Part shown: positions 50,181 through 59,254 of the stretch, in pieces
Position numbering within the stretch: position 1 is the stretch's first letter
Layout of the letters: every line of letters starts with the position of its first letter
Source: Bacillus sp. FJAT-27445
Lineage (GTDB): Bacteria > Bacillota > Bacilli > Bacillales > Cytobacillaceae
Assembly (NCBI RefSeq): GCF_001510665.1
Contig: NZ_LMTI01000005.1
Span: 418,583-482,582 of the forward strand
DNA: 64,000 nt
Reading direction: 5' to 3'
Notes under the pieces: generated by a model
The model's input: the letters and a program-made list of their open reading frames with translations, nothing else
Told to the model about the DNA's origin: nothing
Databases searched by the model: none
Translations under genes and position numbers: made by a program

Positions 50181-51030
50181 TCTTAGATTGAAGCAATATT
50201 GGCGTGCCCTAACTTCCAACTCGTTGGGGTTGGTTGGGCTAGCCCTTTTAGCCATGTTTCTTGTCATCGCTATATTTGCTCCGGTCATTTCTCCGTATGA
50301 TCCCGTTGATCGGGCGGGAGCCCCGTTCGAAAAACCGAGCAGCGATCATTTATTGGGGACAAATGATGTAGGGCAGGACATATTAAGCGAGTTGCTTTAC
50401 GGAACAAGAGTTTCGTTATTGATTGGGATTATTGCAGCCTTTTTCTCAATCGTTCTTGGCTGTATTATCGGGGTCATCGCAGGCTATTTTGGCGGAAAGA
50501 CGGATGCTTTATTGATGAGGTTGGTCGATTTGGTACTTGTCATCCCGTTCCTCCCATTAATGATCCTTTTAGCAGCCTTCATAGGGCCGAGCTTTTGGAA
50601 TATCATTCTCGTCATTAGCCTGACTTCCTGGGCATCCCCTGCAAGGGTCATCCGGTCTCAGGTGCTGACTTTAAAAACAAAGGGATATGTGGAAGCAGCG
50701 AGGTCGATTGGAACTGATATAAAGGTTATTCTTACAAGGCATATCCTGCCAGGCGTGATCCCAATTGCCCTTTCCCAATTTGTTATGGCGGCAAGCAATG
50801 CGATTTTGATTGAAGCATCATTGAGCTTCCTTGGGTTAGGCGACCCGTTTACAAAAAGCTGGGGAACGGTTTTATACTATGCCCAGGCAAGAGGTGCATT
50901 CCTCAATGATTCGTGGATCTGGTGGATTCTTCCTCCTGGCCTCTTGATTACAACATTGGTTATTGGCTTTGCCTTTACAGGCTATTCACTCGAAGAGACG
51001 TTGAATCCTCGACTGAGAAAGGGGCGTTAA
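50173..51030 (+). CDS. ABC transporter permease, DppC/OppC type
   Basis: 285 residues from ATG 50173 with GGGGAGAAATA upstream. The DppC-type N-terminal FAPVISPYDPVDRAGAPFEK and LLGTNDVGQDILSELLYGTRVSL blocks, then SPARVIRSQVLTLKTKGYVEAARSIG and the EAA motif ARSIGTDIKVILTRHILPGV. Overlaps the preceding permease. The two form the transmembrane channel of the importer. Confidence 0.93.
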   Translation: MGNLRLKQYWRALTSNSLGLVGLALLAMFLVIAIFAPVISPYDPVDRAGAPFEKPSSDHLLGTNDVGQDILSELLYGTRVSLLIGIIAAFFSIVLGCIIGVIAGYFGGKTDALLMRLVDLVLVIPFLPLMILLAAFIGPSFWNIILVISLTSWASPARVIRSQVLTLKTKGYVEAARSIGTDIKVILTRHILPGVIPIALSQFVMAASNAILIEASLSFLGLGDPFTKSWGTVLYYAQARGAFLNDSWIWWILPPGLLITTLVIGFAFTGYSLEETLNPRLRKGR

Positions 51031-51032
51031 TA

Positions 51033-52001
51033 ATGGCTGCTGTATTGACTGTAAAAAATTTATCCACTTTTTTTAAAACCGAAAAAGGGATTTCCAGGGC
51101 CGTAGAGAATGTTTCTTTTTCTGTTGAGGAAGGAGAAATGCTTGGTCTGATTGGTGAGTCTGGCTGTGGAAAGACGACGGTTGCCCAAACGATTTTAAGA
51201 TTAATAGAGTTTCCTGGGAAGGTTGTCTCTGGCAGTGCTTTATTCCAAGGAACGGATTTATTGAAAGCGACAGAAGCGCAACTAACTTCCATGCGATGGC
51301 GCGATATATCCGTAATTCCGCAAAGCGCGATGAACGCGCTTAACCCGGTTTATACGATCGGTGATCAAATCATGGAGGCGATTAAGCTTCATGAGAAAGT
51401 GGATAAAAGGGAGGCAATAGACAGAACGAAACGGCTGCTTGAAATTGTAGGAATTGATGGCAGCCGCTGGACGAGTTACCCCCATGAATTCAGTGGCGGG
51501 ATGAAGCAGCGTGTCGCCATTGCGATGGCGCTAGCATGTAACCCAAAGATGGTTATTTCCGATGAGTCAACAACCGGGCTGGATGTGCTGACCCAGGCGC
51601 AGGTTATTGCCCTAATCAAAAACTTGCAGAAAAAAATGAACCTTTCCGTTATTTTGATTTCACATGATCTTCCTATGGTAACGGCCATTTGCGAAAAAAT
51701 TGCGATTATGTATGCAGGACATATTGTTGAATGGGCTACAACCGAAGATATAGTGAAGGATACAAGGCATCCGTATTCCAAAGCATTGCTCGAGGCAACT
51801 CCGGATTTATCGAATCCAGACCGTAAAGTAACGTCAATCCCGGGAAGTGTGCCCAATCTCGTAAACATGAAAAGTTGTTGCCGTTTCCATACCCGTTGTC
51901 CATACGCTTTTGAACGCTGCAGGAAGGAAACTCCTGAATTCAAAGAAGTGAAACCTGGCCATTACACAGCATGCTTTCTTGAGGAGGAGAAAAATGGGTA
52001 A
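51033..52001 (+). CDS. ABC transporter ATP-binding protein, OppD/DppD type
   Basis: 322 residues from ATG 51033, two bases after the preceding stop. Walker A GESGCGKTT near residue 41, signature EFSGGMKQR, Walker B VISDESTT with Ser in place of the usual Pro after DE (DEST), a variant common in OppD proteins, and the OppD/DppD-specific C-terminal cysteine cluster (SCCRFHTRCPYAFERC), which binds an iron-sulfur cluster in DppD. Ends overlapping the next ATPase start by 8 bases. Confidence 0.93.
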   Translation: MAAVLTVKNLSTFFKTEKGISRAVENVSFSVEEGEMLGLIGESGCGKTTVAQTILRLIEFPGKVVSGSALFQGTDLLKATEAQLTSMRWRDISVIPQSAMNALNPVYTIGDQIMEAIKLHEKVDKREAIDRTKRLLEIVGIDGSRWTSYPHEFSGGMKQRVAIAMALACNPKMVISDESTTGLDVLTQAQVIALIKNLQKKMNLSVILISHDLPMVTAICEKIAIMYAGHIVEWATTEDIVKDTRHPYSKALLEATPDLSNPDRKVTSIPGSVPNLVNMKSCCRFHTRCPYAFERCRKETPEFKEVKPGHYTACFLEEEKNG

Positions 52002-52998
52002 CTCAACTTTGCTGAAAGTAACAAACCTAAAGAAAACATTCGTGAAAAAAACGGGAAACTTTTTTAACAGGAAGCTAACTAATGTCTATGCAGTCAATGA
52101 TGTCAATTTAGAAATAAATAAAGGCGAAATCATTGGCATCATCGGGGAAAGTGGATGTGGAAAAACCACAATGGCCCGGATGGTTATGAGACTTATGAAG
52201 GAAACAAATGGAGAGGTCTGGTTTGACGGAGTCGACCTTTGTAAACTCACTGATGCCGAAATGAAAAAGGTACGAAAAAAAATGCAGTTAATTTTTCAAG
52301 ACCCATATGATACGTTGAATCCCGGAATGACAATACTGGATATCTTAATGGAACCCCTTAACGCCCATGAAAAACAGCTTTCACCTAAAGAAAAATTGGA
52401 AAGGGTAAAAGAGGCACTTGAGTCCATCGAGCTTAGGCCTGCTGAAGATTATATGTACCGTTATCCCCACCAATTAAGCGGAGGACAAAGGCAGCGGATT
52501 GCAATTGCAAGAGCGGTTATTCTGAGGCCGTTGTTCATAGCAGCTGATGAGCCGACTTCAATGCTCGACGTTTCCGTTCGGGCGGGCATATTGAATCTTC
52601 TCCTTGACCTAAAAGAAAAAATGGGCCTTACGATGATGCTGATCACGCATGACCTATCAACAGCGAGCTATATGTGCGATCGGATTGCGGTCATGTACCA
52701 GGGCAGAATTGTCGAGGTCGGAACCACAAAGAAGATTATTCAATCGCCCACCCACCCTTATACAAAAGCTCTCGTTTCAGTGGTTAAGGATCTCAATTAC
52801 TTTATCCAGAACCGTGATCAGCTAATTTACGATGGTGAAGTCGATGCCACCCAGGATGGCGTAGGCTGCCCTTTTGTAAAAAGGTGCCCGATGCAGGAAA
52901 GCGTCTGCCACACGAAAACCCCCAATATTGAAACCCTTGGTGATAGCCATGCAGTGGCATGCCATTGCCATTCGAATAGAATGGAAAAAACATCATGA
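51994..52998 (+). CDS. ABC transporter ATP-binding protein, OppF/DppF type
   Basis: 334 residues from ATG 51994 behind GAGGAGGAG. Walker A GESGCGKTT near 55, signature LSGGQRQR, Walker B FIAADEPTSMLD, and C-terminal cysteine cluster CPFVKRCPMQESVC. This is the second ATPase of the importer and pairs with the OppD-type subunit. No GTP-dependent or toxin domains. It lies 13 bases before the next gene. Confidence 0.93.
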   Translation: MGNSTLLKVTNLKKTFVKKTGNFFNRKLTNVYAVNDVNLEINKGEIIGIIGESGCGKTTMARMVMRLMKETNGEVWFDGVDLCKLTDAEMKKVRKKMQLIFQDPYDTLNPGMTILDILMEPLNAHEKQLSPKEKLERVKEALESIELRPAEDYMYRYPHQLSGGQRQRIAIARAVILRPLFIAADEPTSMLDVSVRAGILNLLLDLKEKMGLTMMLITHDLSTASYMCDRIAVMYQGRIVEVGTTKKIIQSPTHPYTKALVSVVKDLNYFIQNRDQLIYDGEVDATQDGVGCPFVKRCPMQESVCHTKTPNIETLGDSHAVACHCHSNRMEKTS

Positions 52999-53011
52999 GA
53001 GGGAGAAGCTT

Positions 53012-53650
53012 ATGGAATCTCAAAAAAAGATTAAAATTGCTGTGAACGGCGGGATTGGCTTTGGCGCAAAGCTGACAGCAAAACAGCTCCTTGTCCTGGC
53101 CAAATACCTGCAGGAGGATGAGGAACTGGAACTGACAACTTTTCAACAGCTTTATATTGATATTCCCGAGGCTGAGAAAGACCGAATTGTTCAGGAATTT
53201 GAAGAAGCGGGGTTAAGCTATTTTCCGGTCGGATCCTATGTGAAAAGCCTAAGAACCTGTAATTTTTGCAAGGGGGCAGAAGAAGAAGGTATGCCTGTTG
53301 CAATCGAGCTCAACAAGCGGATTGCCGGTACTCCGGTGCCATTCACGCTAAAACCGGCATATACCGGTTGTCCAGTCGGTTGCGGAGAACCTTTGGTGAA
53401 TGATATTGGCGTGATGAAGGTGAATCATCATTATAATCTCTACGTAGGCGGAAAATCAAAAGGAGCTGACGCAGAAGCTGGCAGCTTATTTAAAGATAAT
53501 TTAACTCCGGATGAGCTTTATACAGTAGTGGATGGCATTCTCCAGGTCTACAGCACTATGGGGAAAAAGAGAGAGCCTTTTCATAAGTTCCTTAAGCGGA
53601 TTGGCGGAAAAGATGAACTATACAGATTGACTCAGGAAAGGATTTCCTAA
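53012..53650 (+). CDS. Siroheme/4Fe-4S nitrite-sulfite reductase-like small protein
   Basis: 212 residues from ATG 53012 behind GAGAGGGAG. Resembles one half of nitrite/sulfite reductases: an N-terminal ferrodoxin-like segment (TFQQLYIDIPEAEKDRIVQEFEEAGL) and the cluster-binding part RTCNFCKGAEEEG (Cys83, Cys86) with TGCPVGCGEPLVNDIGVMK (Cys120, Cys124), followed by YNLYVGGKSKGA. Only one half-repeat is present (full enzymes have two), so catalysis would need a dimer or a partner. Its place inside the importer operon is unusual and suggests a role in handling the imported compound. Confidence 0.82.
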   Translation: MESQKKIKIAVNGGIGFGAKLTAKQLLVLAKYLQEDEELELTTFQQLYIDIPEAEKDRIVQEFEEAGLSYFPVGSYVKSLRTCNFCKGAEEEGMPVAIELNKRIAGTPVPFTLKPAYTGCPVGCGEPLVNDIGVMKVNHHYNLYVGGKSKGADAEAGSLFKDNLTPDELYTVVDGILQVYSTMGKKREPFHKFLKRIGGKDELYRLTQERIS

Positions 53651-53678
53651 TACAGGAGGAAACGGGGGGAATCTGGCA

Positions 53679-54161
53679 TTGAAAAAAGATAACGGAAAAA
53701 CAGTAGGTGCGGAGGATTTGGGTTTAGGAGCGTCTTTGATGGTTTCGGAGCAGGGAGTAAATTCTTCAAGTTTGGCAACTGCTGAGCTTGTCCCGGTTTT
53801 GAAAACAGATGGTAAGTCTTCAGCTTTGGAATTGTCTTCGGAGTTATTTTTGGAACAGGACGATTGCTGTTCTGATAGCAAACGGAGGAGCAACCATTCT
53901 CAAAAGGTAAAGAAAAACCTTGAATCCAGGTTGAATCGAATTGAAGGGCAAATCCGAGGCGTGAAAAAAATGATTGCAAATGACACTTACTGTGATGATG
54001 TTATTGCCCAAATTTCTGCGATACAATCGGCAATGAATAGTGTTGCAAGCATTCTTTTGGAAGGCCACTTAAAACACTGTGTGGTAGAGCGCATCCATGA
54101 AGGGGATTCAGACGTCATTGATGAAGTATTGGTTACAATTCAAAAATTGATGAAGAAGTAG
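53679..54161 (+). CDS. CsoR-family copper-type repressor with an N-terminal extension
   Basis: 160 residues. The DUF156/CsoR core starts near residue 78 (NLESRLNRIEGQIRGVKKMI) and carries the Cys-His-Cys copper(I) site: Cys105 in TYCDDV, His130 and Cys134 in GHLKHC. This pattern fits a Cu(I) sensor rather than the persulfide sensor CstR, which lacks the His. Unusually, a 77-residue low-complexity extension precedes it, ending in a DDCCSDSK...H-rich stretch that could bind metal. TTG 53679 follows GGGGGGAAT. Probably represses this operon; no operator is identified. Confidence 0.88.
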   Translation: MKKDNGKTVGAEDLGLGASLMVSEQGVNSSSLATAELVPVLKTDGKSSALELSSELFLEQDDCCSDSKRRSNHSQKVKKNLESRLNRIEGQIRGVKKMIANDTYCDDVIAQISAIQSAMNSVASILLEGHLKHCVVERIHEGDSDVIDEVLVTIQKLMKK

Positions 54162-54189
54162 CAAGAGCTTGGCTAGCGGAGGGATCGCT

Positions 54190-55551
54190 ATGGAGGAATT
54201 GGAAGAAAGGAAAACGAGTAAAAAGAAGCTTAGGGTTATCCTTGCTTTAGCGCTTCCCGCAATGATCGAGAATATTTTGCAGACAGTGGTCGGATTTGTC
54301 GATACCCTGTTTGTCGCAAAAATAGGCTTAACTGAAATAACTGCTGTAGGCGTAGCAAATGCCATACTTGCTGTTTATATTGCAATCTTTATGGCGATAG
54401 GAGTTGGAACATCTTCCCTTATTTCGAGAAGTATCGGAGCAGGTGAAATGGGAAGAGCAAAATCAATTGCCCGGCAAGCAACAATTATTTCTATTGTTGC
54501 TGGAATCTTATTTGCAATGATTACCTTGTTATTTAGTGACCCGCTTCTTAGAATGATGGGTGCCACTGAGGAAGTGCTAACAGACGGAAGGCATTACATG
54601 CAGATTGTCGGACTTTCTTCTGTCTTTATTGCACTTATGGTTACTTATGGCAGCATCCTCAGAGCCGCTGGTGATACGAAGACGCCAATGAAGGTAGGCT
54701 TCTGGATCAATGTTGTCCATATAGCGCTAGATTACGTCCTTATTTTCGGATTGATTGGGCTTCCGGGCTTCGGGGTAGTAGGTGCAGCTTTGGCCACGGT
54801 TATTGTCAGGATCCTCGGAACTTTCGCTTTGTATTATTATATAAAAAAATCGTCGGTCTCCTTTATGCTGTCCGGAGGAGGATCGAAAGAAGACACGGCT
54901 TCAATTCTATCCTTATCCACACCGGCAGCAATTGAACGATTAATTATGCGCCTTGGCCAGGTACTTTACTTCGGTCTGATTGTAAAAATCGGTTCTGATA
55001 CGTATGCAGCCCATACGATTGCAGGAAATATTGAAATGTTCTCCTATATGCCCGGCTATGGCCTGGCGGTCGCCGCAACAACCCTGGTTGGTCAGCATAT
55101 CGGTGCAAAACGGTTCGGAGATGCGTATCAGTACGGCATTCTGACAACAGGTGTTGCTGTAGTGTTCATGTCACTGATTGGAGTATTGTTTTACTTCCTG
55201 GCACCGTGGTTCGCTACTTGGTTCACAACGGACCAGAATGCAATTGATATGGTCGTAACTGCTTTGCGTATCGATGCTTTTGCTCAACCGGCATTGGCGG
55301 TTGGGCTCGTTTTGGCTGGCGCCTTACAGGGGGCCGGCGACACCAAAAGTCCAATGTACAGCACAGCTATCGGAATGTGGGGCATCCGAGTAATTGGAGT
55401 ATACCTTCTCGGAATTCAATTCGGCATGGGCATAGCAGGTATCTGGATTTCCATCGTTATCGACTTATACGTAAGGGGAGCCTTTCTTTTTTATAAATTT
55501 AGAAAGACAGTAGGAAAATCGTACCTGACCAAATCTTCAATAATTCCTTAA
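54190..55551 (+). CDS. MATE-family multidrug/efflux transporter
   Basis: 453 residues from ATG 54190 behind GGAGGGATCG. Twelve membrane helices in two bundles; MATE hallmarks ALPAMIENILQTVVGFVDTL and GAGEMGRAKSIARQA in the first half and GLAVAATTLVGQHIGAKRFG in the second; APWFATWFTTDQNAIDM resembles the family end block. A cation-coupled antiporter that could export the product or toxic ions related to the importer operon. Last gene of the block, 28 bases after the CsoR gene, ending at a double terminator. Confidence 0.92.
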   Translation: MEELEERKTSKKKLRVILALALPAMIENILQTVVGFVDTLFVAKIGLTEITAVGVANAILAVYIAIFMAIGVGTSSLISRSIGAGEMGRAKSIARQATIISIVAGILFAMITLLFSDPLLRMMGATEEVLTDGRHYMQIVGLSSVFIALMVTYGSILRAAGDTKTPMKVGFWINVVHIALDYVLIFGLIGLPGFGVVGAALATVIVRILGTFALYYYIKKSSVSFMLSGGGSKEDTASILSLSTPAAIERLIMRLGQVLYFGLIVKIGSDTYAAHTIAGNIEMFSYMPGYGLAVAATTLVGQHIGAKRFGDAYQYGILTTGVAVVFMSLIGVLFYFLAPWFATWFTTDQNAIDMVVTALRIDAFAQPALAVGLVLAGALQGAGDTKSPMYSTAIGMWGIRVIGVYLLGIQFGMGIAGIWISIVIDLYVRGAFLFYKFRKTVGKSYLTKSSIIP

Positions 55552-55723
55552 GTAGTGTTTTAAAAATCTAAAAGATAGGAAGAAAAAAGCAATTTTGAGC
55601 AATTTACAGAAATAAGGTAGGCATGCATTAGTCAGTTTTTTAGTAAGATGTCCGCTAGTAAAAGAGTCAATCAGACACACCATATTTTTTACAAAAAGAA
55701 AAATCCCCTATTAGGAAAGCAAT

Positions 55724-55767
55724 AAAGCCGGCTCTATTGACCAGAAATCTGGCAGAGAGCCGGCTTT
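55724..55767 (+). terminator. Terminator of the importer/MATE operon
   Basis: AAAGCCGGCTCT (55724-55735) pairs with AGAGCCGGCTTT (55756-55767), with an inner CCAGA/TCTGG hairpin in the loop. Confidence 0.85.
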
Positions 55768-55787
55768 CCTATTAGGACTATATGATC

Positions 55788-55818
55788 AGGAGCCCTTTTG
55801 TTAGGGGCTCCTTTTTTT
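55788..55818 (+). terminator. Second terminator
   Basis: AGGAGCCC (55788-55795) pairs with GGGCTCCT (55804-55811), followed by a T run; acts as a back-up. Confidence 0.85.
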
Positions 55819-56063
55819 AGGATGACTGCTTAATCAATAAGCCCCATATAATCATAGCATTAGCTCAACTTCACAGTAGAATCTATTATGTAATTAACAT
55901 TCTCCTAAAAATATTTATAACTAAAAAATGTCAAATAAACATCTCTTTTTACCTAGATAAAAATACCTAATTTATGTATAATAATGCTAAAAATATCAAG
56001 ATTACTATGAAGAAAAGACTATTTTTAGTGTTTTTGGTTAGTTATCGGGAGAAGGAGAAGGAA
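55819..56063. other. No gene recognised
   Basis: AT-rich leader of the beta-helix gene. Nothing further is supported. Confidence 0.4.
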
Positions 56064-57608
56064 ATGCGGCATCTGAGAATTTACTTTAAGGGTTTTATTA
56101 CTATGTTAATTCTGTTCATCATTTGGCTGCCAAATACATCGGCAACTGGTCAGGGTATGATTGACGATAATAAAAATGGCATTGATGATAATTGGGAAAG
56201 GGAGTATGGCCTGAGTTCAGGAATAGAATTTGAGGATTTTGATAATGATGGGCTGTACAATCTTGCAGAAGTAAAATTGGGGCTTAATCCGCAAGCGGCA
56301 GATAATGATAAAGACAAAGTTATACTTGTGTCGGATGTGATTGACAAAAGCCTGGCTAACAGTGATTTTGATATGACGGATCTATTACAAAAGGCAATTA
56401 ATCTAGGAGCCGGCAAAACTGTTGTTTTGCCGTTTGATTGTTCATATAAAGTCAGTGGATTAAAGATTCCCGACAACACTATTCTTATTGGGTACGGGTC
56501 AAAGATTTACAATGATAATACACACCATACCCTGTTGACTATTGGCAGTGGAGTAAAGCTATATGGTATTGAGCTTCAAGGGGCGGGCAATAAGATGGCA
56601 GATAGTAAAGGAATCGGGATAAGGATTAAGGGAGCAGGTGCTGCTGGCTATGCCAAAAATATTGTCGTAGAGGATGTAAAGATTCGCAATATAGGCTTTT
56701 ATGGTATACTTGCTGAATTTGCTGATAATGTAAAGATTTCAAATACGATTATTCATGATATCGGTTTTGCAGGTATTGGGGGCCTTTCTGTCAGAAATAT
56801 GCATATTGATAGGAGCCACATAAAGGGAATTTCACCAGGAAGCGTAGGGAATGCCTATGGCGTCTTCTTCTCGCGAAAGGGTGCTGAGAGCAGCTTGGAA
56901 GCACATCCGAGAAGTGCGGATAGTTCTGTGACTGACAGTATAATAGAAGACATTCCGTTATGGGAGGCTTTAGATACTCATGGCGGGGAGAATATTACAT
57001 TTAACTACAATACAATACGAAATACCAAGGTTGGAATCGCATGTGTTAATGCAACAGGAAATGATGGAATGGATTTATATGGCTCCCAGAAATGTACGGC
57101 CAAGGGCAACCGAATAGAAGGAATCGGTAAGGGATATGGGATTGTAGTGGCTGGAGCTTCATCTGATAACAGCAGGGACTGCACTATAGAAGGTAATCAA
57201 TTAACTGATGCCGGACAGCAGGGAAATAGCATCTCGGGTGCTATTCAGGCGTCATTTACTAAAGACTTAGTGATAAAAGATAATACTCTGGTCAATTCAT
57301 ATGCAAATGGCATCCACTTATATACTTACAATCAGCAGTTTTCAGTTTCTGGGAACAAAGTAGAGGATGTCCAGGATAAAGTGTATGTGGCGCCAGCTGC
57401 CATCGCCTTTCGTTCGGGTAATAGTTCCGGTACTATTGCAGGAAATAACCTCATAAGAAAAAATGAAAAATTAAATACTTATGTCTCAATGAGAGGAATC
57501 AATATTTCCACACCAGCCGGAATGGAACTGTTGATTGGCCAAAATACTAACAACTGTGTTCTTCCCGTAGCAGGAGGAGCAGGTAAACATGTAATATACA
57601 TATATTAA
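56064..57608 (+). CDS. Secreted right-handed beta-helix protein with calcium-type loops
   Basis: 514 residues from ATG 56064 (behind GAGAAGGAGAAGG). Signal peptide to about NTSATGQ. Residues 40-95 carry two EF-hand-like or thrombospondin-3-like loops (DDNKNGIDDNWE; DFDNDGLYNLAEVKLGLNPQ). The rest is a parallel beta-helix of short repeats (NIVVEDVKIRNIGFYGI, NTIIHDIGFAGIGGL, NITFNYNTIRNTKVGI, DCTIEGNQLTDAGQQG, DLVIKDNTLVNSYANGI), as in polysaccharide lyases and pectate-lyase-like proteins. Catalytic residues are not identifiable. Likely acts on an external polysaccharide or as an adhesin. Lies alone. Confidence 0.85.
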   Translation: MRHLRIYFKGFITMLILFIIWLPNTSATGQGMIDDNKNGIDDNWEREYGLSSGIEFEDFDNDGLYNLAEVKLGLNPQAADNDKDKVILVSDVIDKSLANSDFDMTDLLQKAINLGAGKTVVLPFDCSYKVSGLKIPDNTILIGYGSKIYNDNTHHTLLTIGSGVKLYGIELQGAGNKMADSKGIGIRIKGAGAAGYAKNIVVEDVKIRNIGFYGILAEFADNVKISNTIIHDIGFAGIGGLSVRNMHIDRSHIKGISPGSVGNAYGVFFSRKGAESSLEAHPRSADSSVTDSIIEDIPLWEALDTHGGENITFNYNTIRNTKVGIACVNATGNDGMDLYGSQKCTAKGNRIEGIGKGYGIVVAGASSDNSRDCTIEGNQLTDAGQQGNSISGAIQASFTKDLVIKDNTLVNSYANGIHLYTYNQQFSVSGNKVEDVQDKVYVAPAAIAFRSGNSSGTIAGNNLIRKNEKLNTYVSMRGINISTPAGMELLIGQNTNNCVLPVAGGAGKHVIYIY

Positions 57609-57940
57609 ATTAAAAGCTGCCGACATAGAAAATCCGGATTTTTGTCGCTGATGAAATTATTATTTTTCTTCTATAGCGGCTGAAAAATTATTGGAGGAAG
57701 GGAATTAATCAGCAATTTATAGGCAGGTGGAAAAAACGAACGTATAGTAATCACATGACAATATGGAGGTATCTGTATTTATTCAGGGAGATAATAAAGG
57801 GGCATCTGTTTTAAAGCACATTTACGTTCAATTAGATATTTCAAAAAATCACATGTTGAGAATGAACCTGACCTAAACCATACCTACATTAATTCAATCA
57901 TTCGGCACTTGGTGGGGTTAATTCAGATAAAACTGCAAAT
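57609..57940. other. No gene; decayed or spacer sequence
   Basis: Between the beta-helix gene and the terminator of the methyltransferase gene. No open frame, RNA or strong hairpin is seen. Confidence 0.4.
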
Positions 57941-57971
57941 AAAAACAGACTACAAAATGTAGCCTGTTTTA
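57941..57971 (-). terminator. Terminator of the cytosine methyltransferase gene
   Basis: AAAACAGACTACA (57942-57954) and TGTAGCCTGTTTT (57958-57970) pair with one mismatch and flanking T run on the minus strand. Confidence 0.7.
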
Positions 57972-58007
57972 CAGTAAAGAATAGATATTGGAGTTTTTGT
58001 TCGAAAA

Positions 58008-59183
58008 TCAAGATATTATTAAAGAAGTCTCTTTCAATGTATTGTAAACTTCTTCTGCTATAGCCTTACCTAGTAAGGGAGGAACTGCATTTCCTATTTG
58101 TTTAACAATTTGGGTTCTACTACCATGAAATTTAAAACTATCATCAAAACTTTGAATCCTTGCACCTTCTCTTGGTGTAAGTGCCCTATTCTGAGTAGGG
58201 TGTATACATTTGTTTGAAGCAGGGTGAACAAAGTTAACAGTTATAGTGTTTGATGGTTCATCTGCCTCAAGTCTTGAATAAGATGTGCTAAAACCACTAG
58301 AAATTAAATGTTTAGGAATGCAATCAATATTTGAACCTGAATAGCTAATAATTTCTAACATTTTAGGTGAATGGTTAGTGGATGAATGTAAATCTAGATT
58401 TACAACTTCTAACCTTCTGTTATATTGGTAATCGTTTAAAGGTTCAATTGTATACTCGGTAGCAGTTTCCCCACTTTCAATTGGAGGTAAATCACTAATT
58501 GCATCCGAAACAGTTAAAGCAGGTAAGAGAGTGTCCATATTAAATAGATCTGATTCAGCAGATAGGATTTTACTTTTATCCTTGTAACCTATGGTTTTAC
58601 CTTCGAAATAATGTGTAGGTTTAGGAAAGTTAATAGTTAATCCTTTCTGTGCCCCTATCATTATGAGTCGTTCTCTCTTTTGAGGAACTCCAAAATTAGC
58701 TGCATTTACAATTTTCCAATCTACATCGTACCCAATATCTATAAAGCATTGCTCCATTAATTTTATGGTTTTACCTTGTTTATGAGTGGTTAATCCTACC
58801 ACATTTTCTAAAACAAACACTTTAGGTTGAAAGTAATTAACAAAAAGTGCGTATTGTTCAAATAAACTATTTCTTGGGTCATCATCATTACCACTTCTAA
58901 ACGGTCTAATTGATGAGAAACCCTGACATGGAGGGCCACCAATTATAATATCTACTTTTTTGTTTTCCTGTGTTAGTAGTTGTTCTACTTCTGATGGTTT
59001 GATAGTTCTAATATCTTGATTAATAACAATTGCATTAGGATGATTTAACTTAGCTGTTTTTGATGGAGCTTCCAGAATATCTATTGCACAAACTGTCTCA
59101 AATTCTTGGCTGAATTTTGTGAAACCGTATGAAAAACCACCAGTTCCACAAAATAAATCCATTATTCCAATTTTACCATTCAT
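58008..59183 (-). CDS. DNA cytosine-5 methyltransferase of a restriction-modification system
   Basis: 391 residues. Motif I DLFCGTGG (9-16), motif IV PPCQGFS with catalytic Cys86 (84-90), motif VI ENV (126-128), motif VIII QKRERLIMIG, then a variable target-recognition region (about 200-310), and motifs IX (SNTITV...TQNRALTPREGARIQSF) and X (QIGNAVPPLLGKAIA). Complete single-chain C5 enzyme of the Dcm/HhaI class. The divergent gene at 59255 is its nuclease, with a 70-base shared promoter region. Recognition site cannot be read. AT content is higher than in core genes, suggesting transfer. Confidence 0.93.
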   Translation of the reverse strand: MNGKIGIMDLFCGTGGFSYGFTKFSQEFETVCAIDILEAPSKTAKLNHPNAIVINQDIRTIKPSEVEQLLTQENKKVDIIIGGPPCQGFSSIRPFRSGNDDDPRNSLFEQYALFVNYFQPKVFVLENVVGLTTHKQGKTIKLMEQCFIDIGYDVDWKIVNAANFGVPQKRERLIMIGAQKGLTINFPKPTHYFEGKTIGYKDKSKILSAESDLFNMDTLLPALTVSDAISDLPPIESGETATEYTIEPLNDYQYNRRLEVVNLDLHSSTNHSPKMLEIISYSGSNIDCIPKHLISSGFSTSYSRLEADEPSNTITVNFVHPASNKCIHPTQNRALTPREGARIQSFDDSFKFHGSRTQIVKQIGNAVPPLLGKAIAEEVYNTLKETSLIIS

Positions 59184-59205
59184 TTATTTATCACCTCTAT
59201 AACGT

Positions 59206-59217
59206 AGACTATAGTCT
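59206..59217. promoter_or_regulatory. C-box-like operator between methyltransferase and nuclease genes
   Basis: AGACTATAGTCT (59206-59217) is a perfect palindrome containing the GACT-N2-AGTC pattern of restriction-modification controller boxes, flanked by AACG and CGTT. It lies in the 70-base divergent gap and is the likely binding site of the HTH domain fused to the nuclease. Confidence 0.7.
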
Positions 59218-59254
59218 CGTTTCTATGTTGTGTCAAGTATGCTAATTTTAGGGT

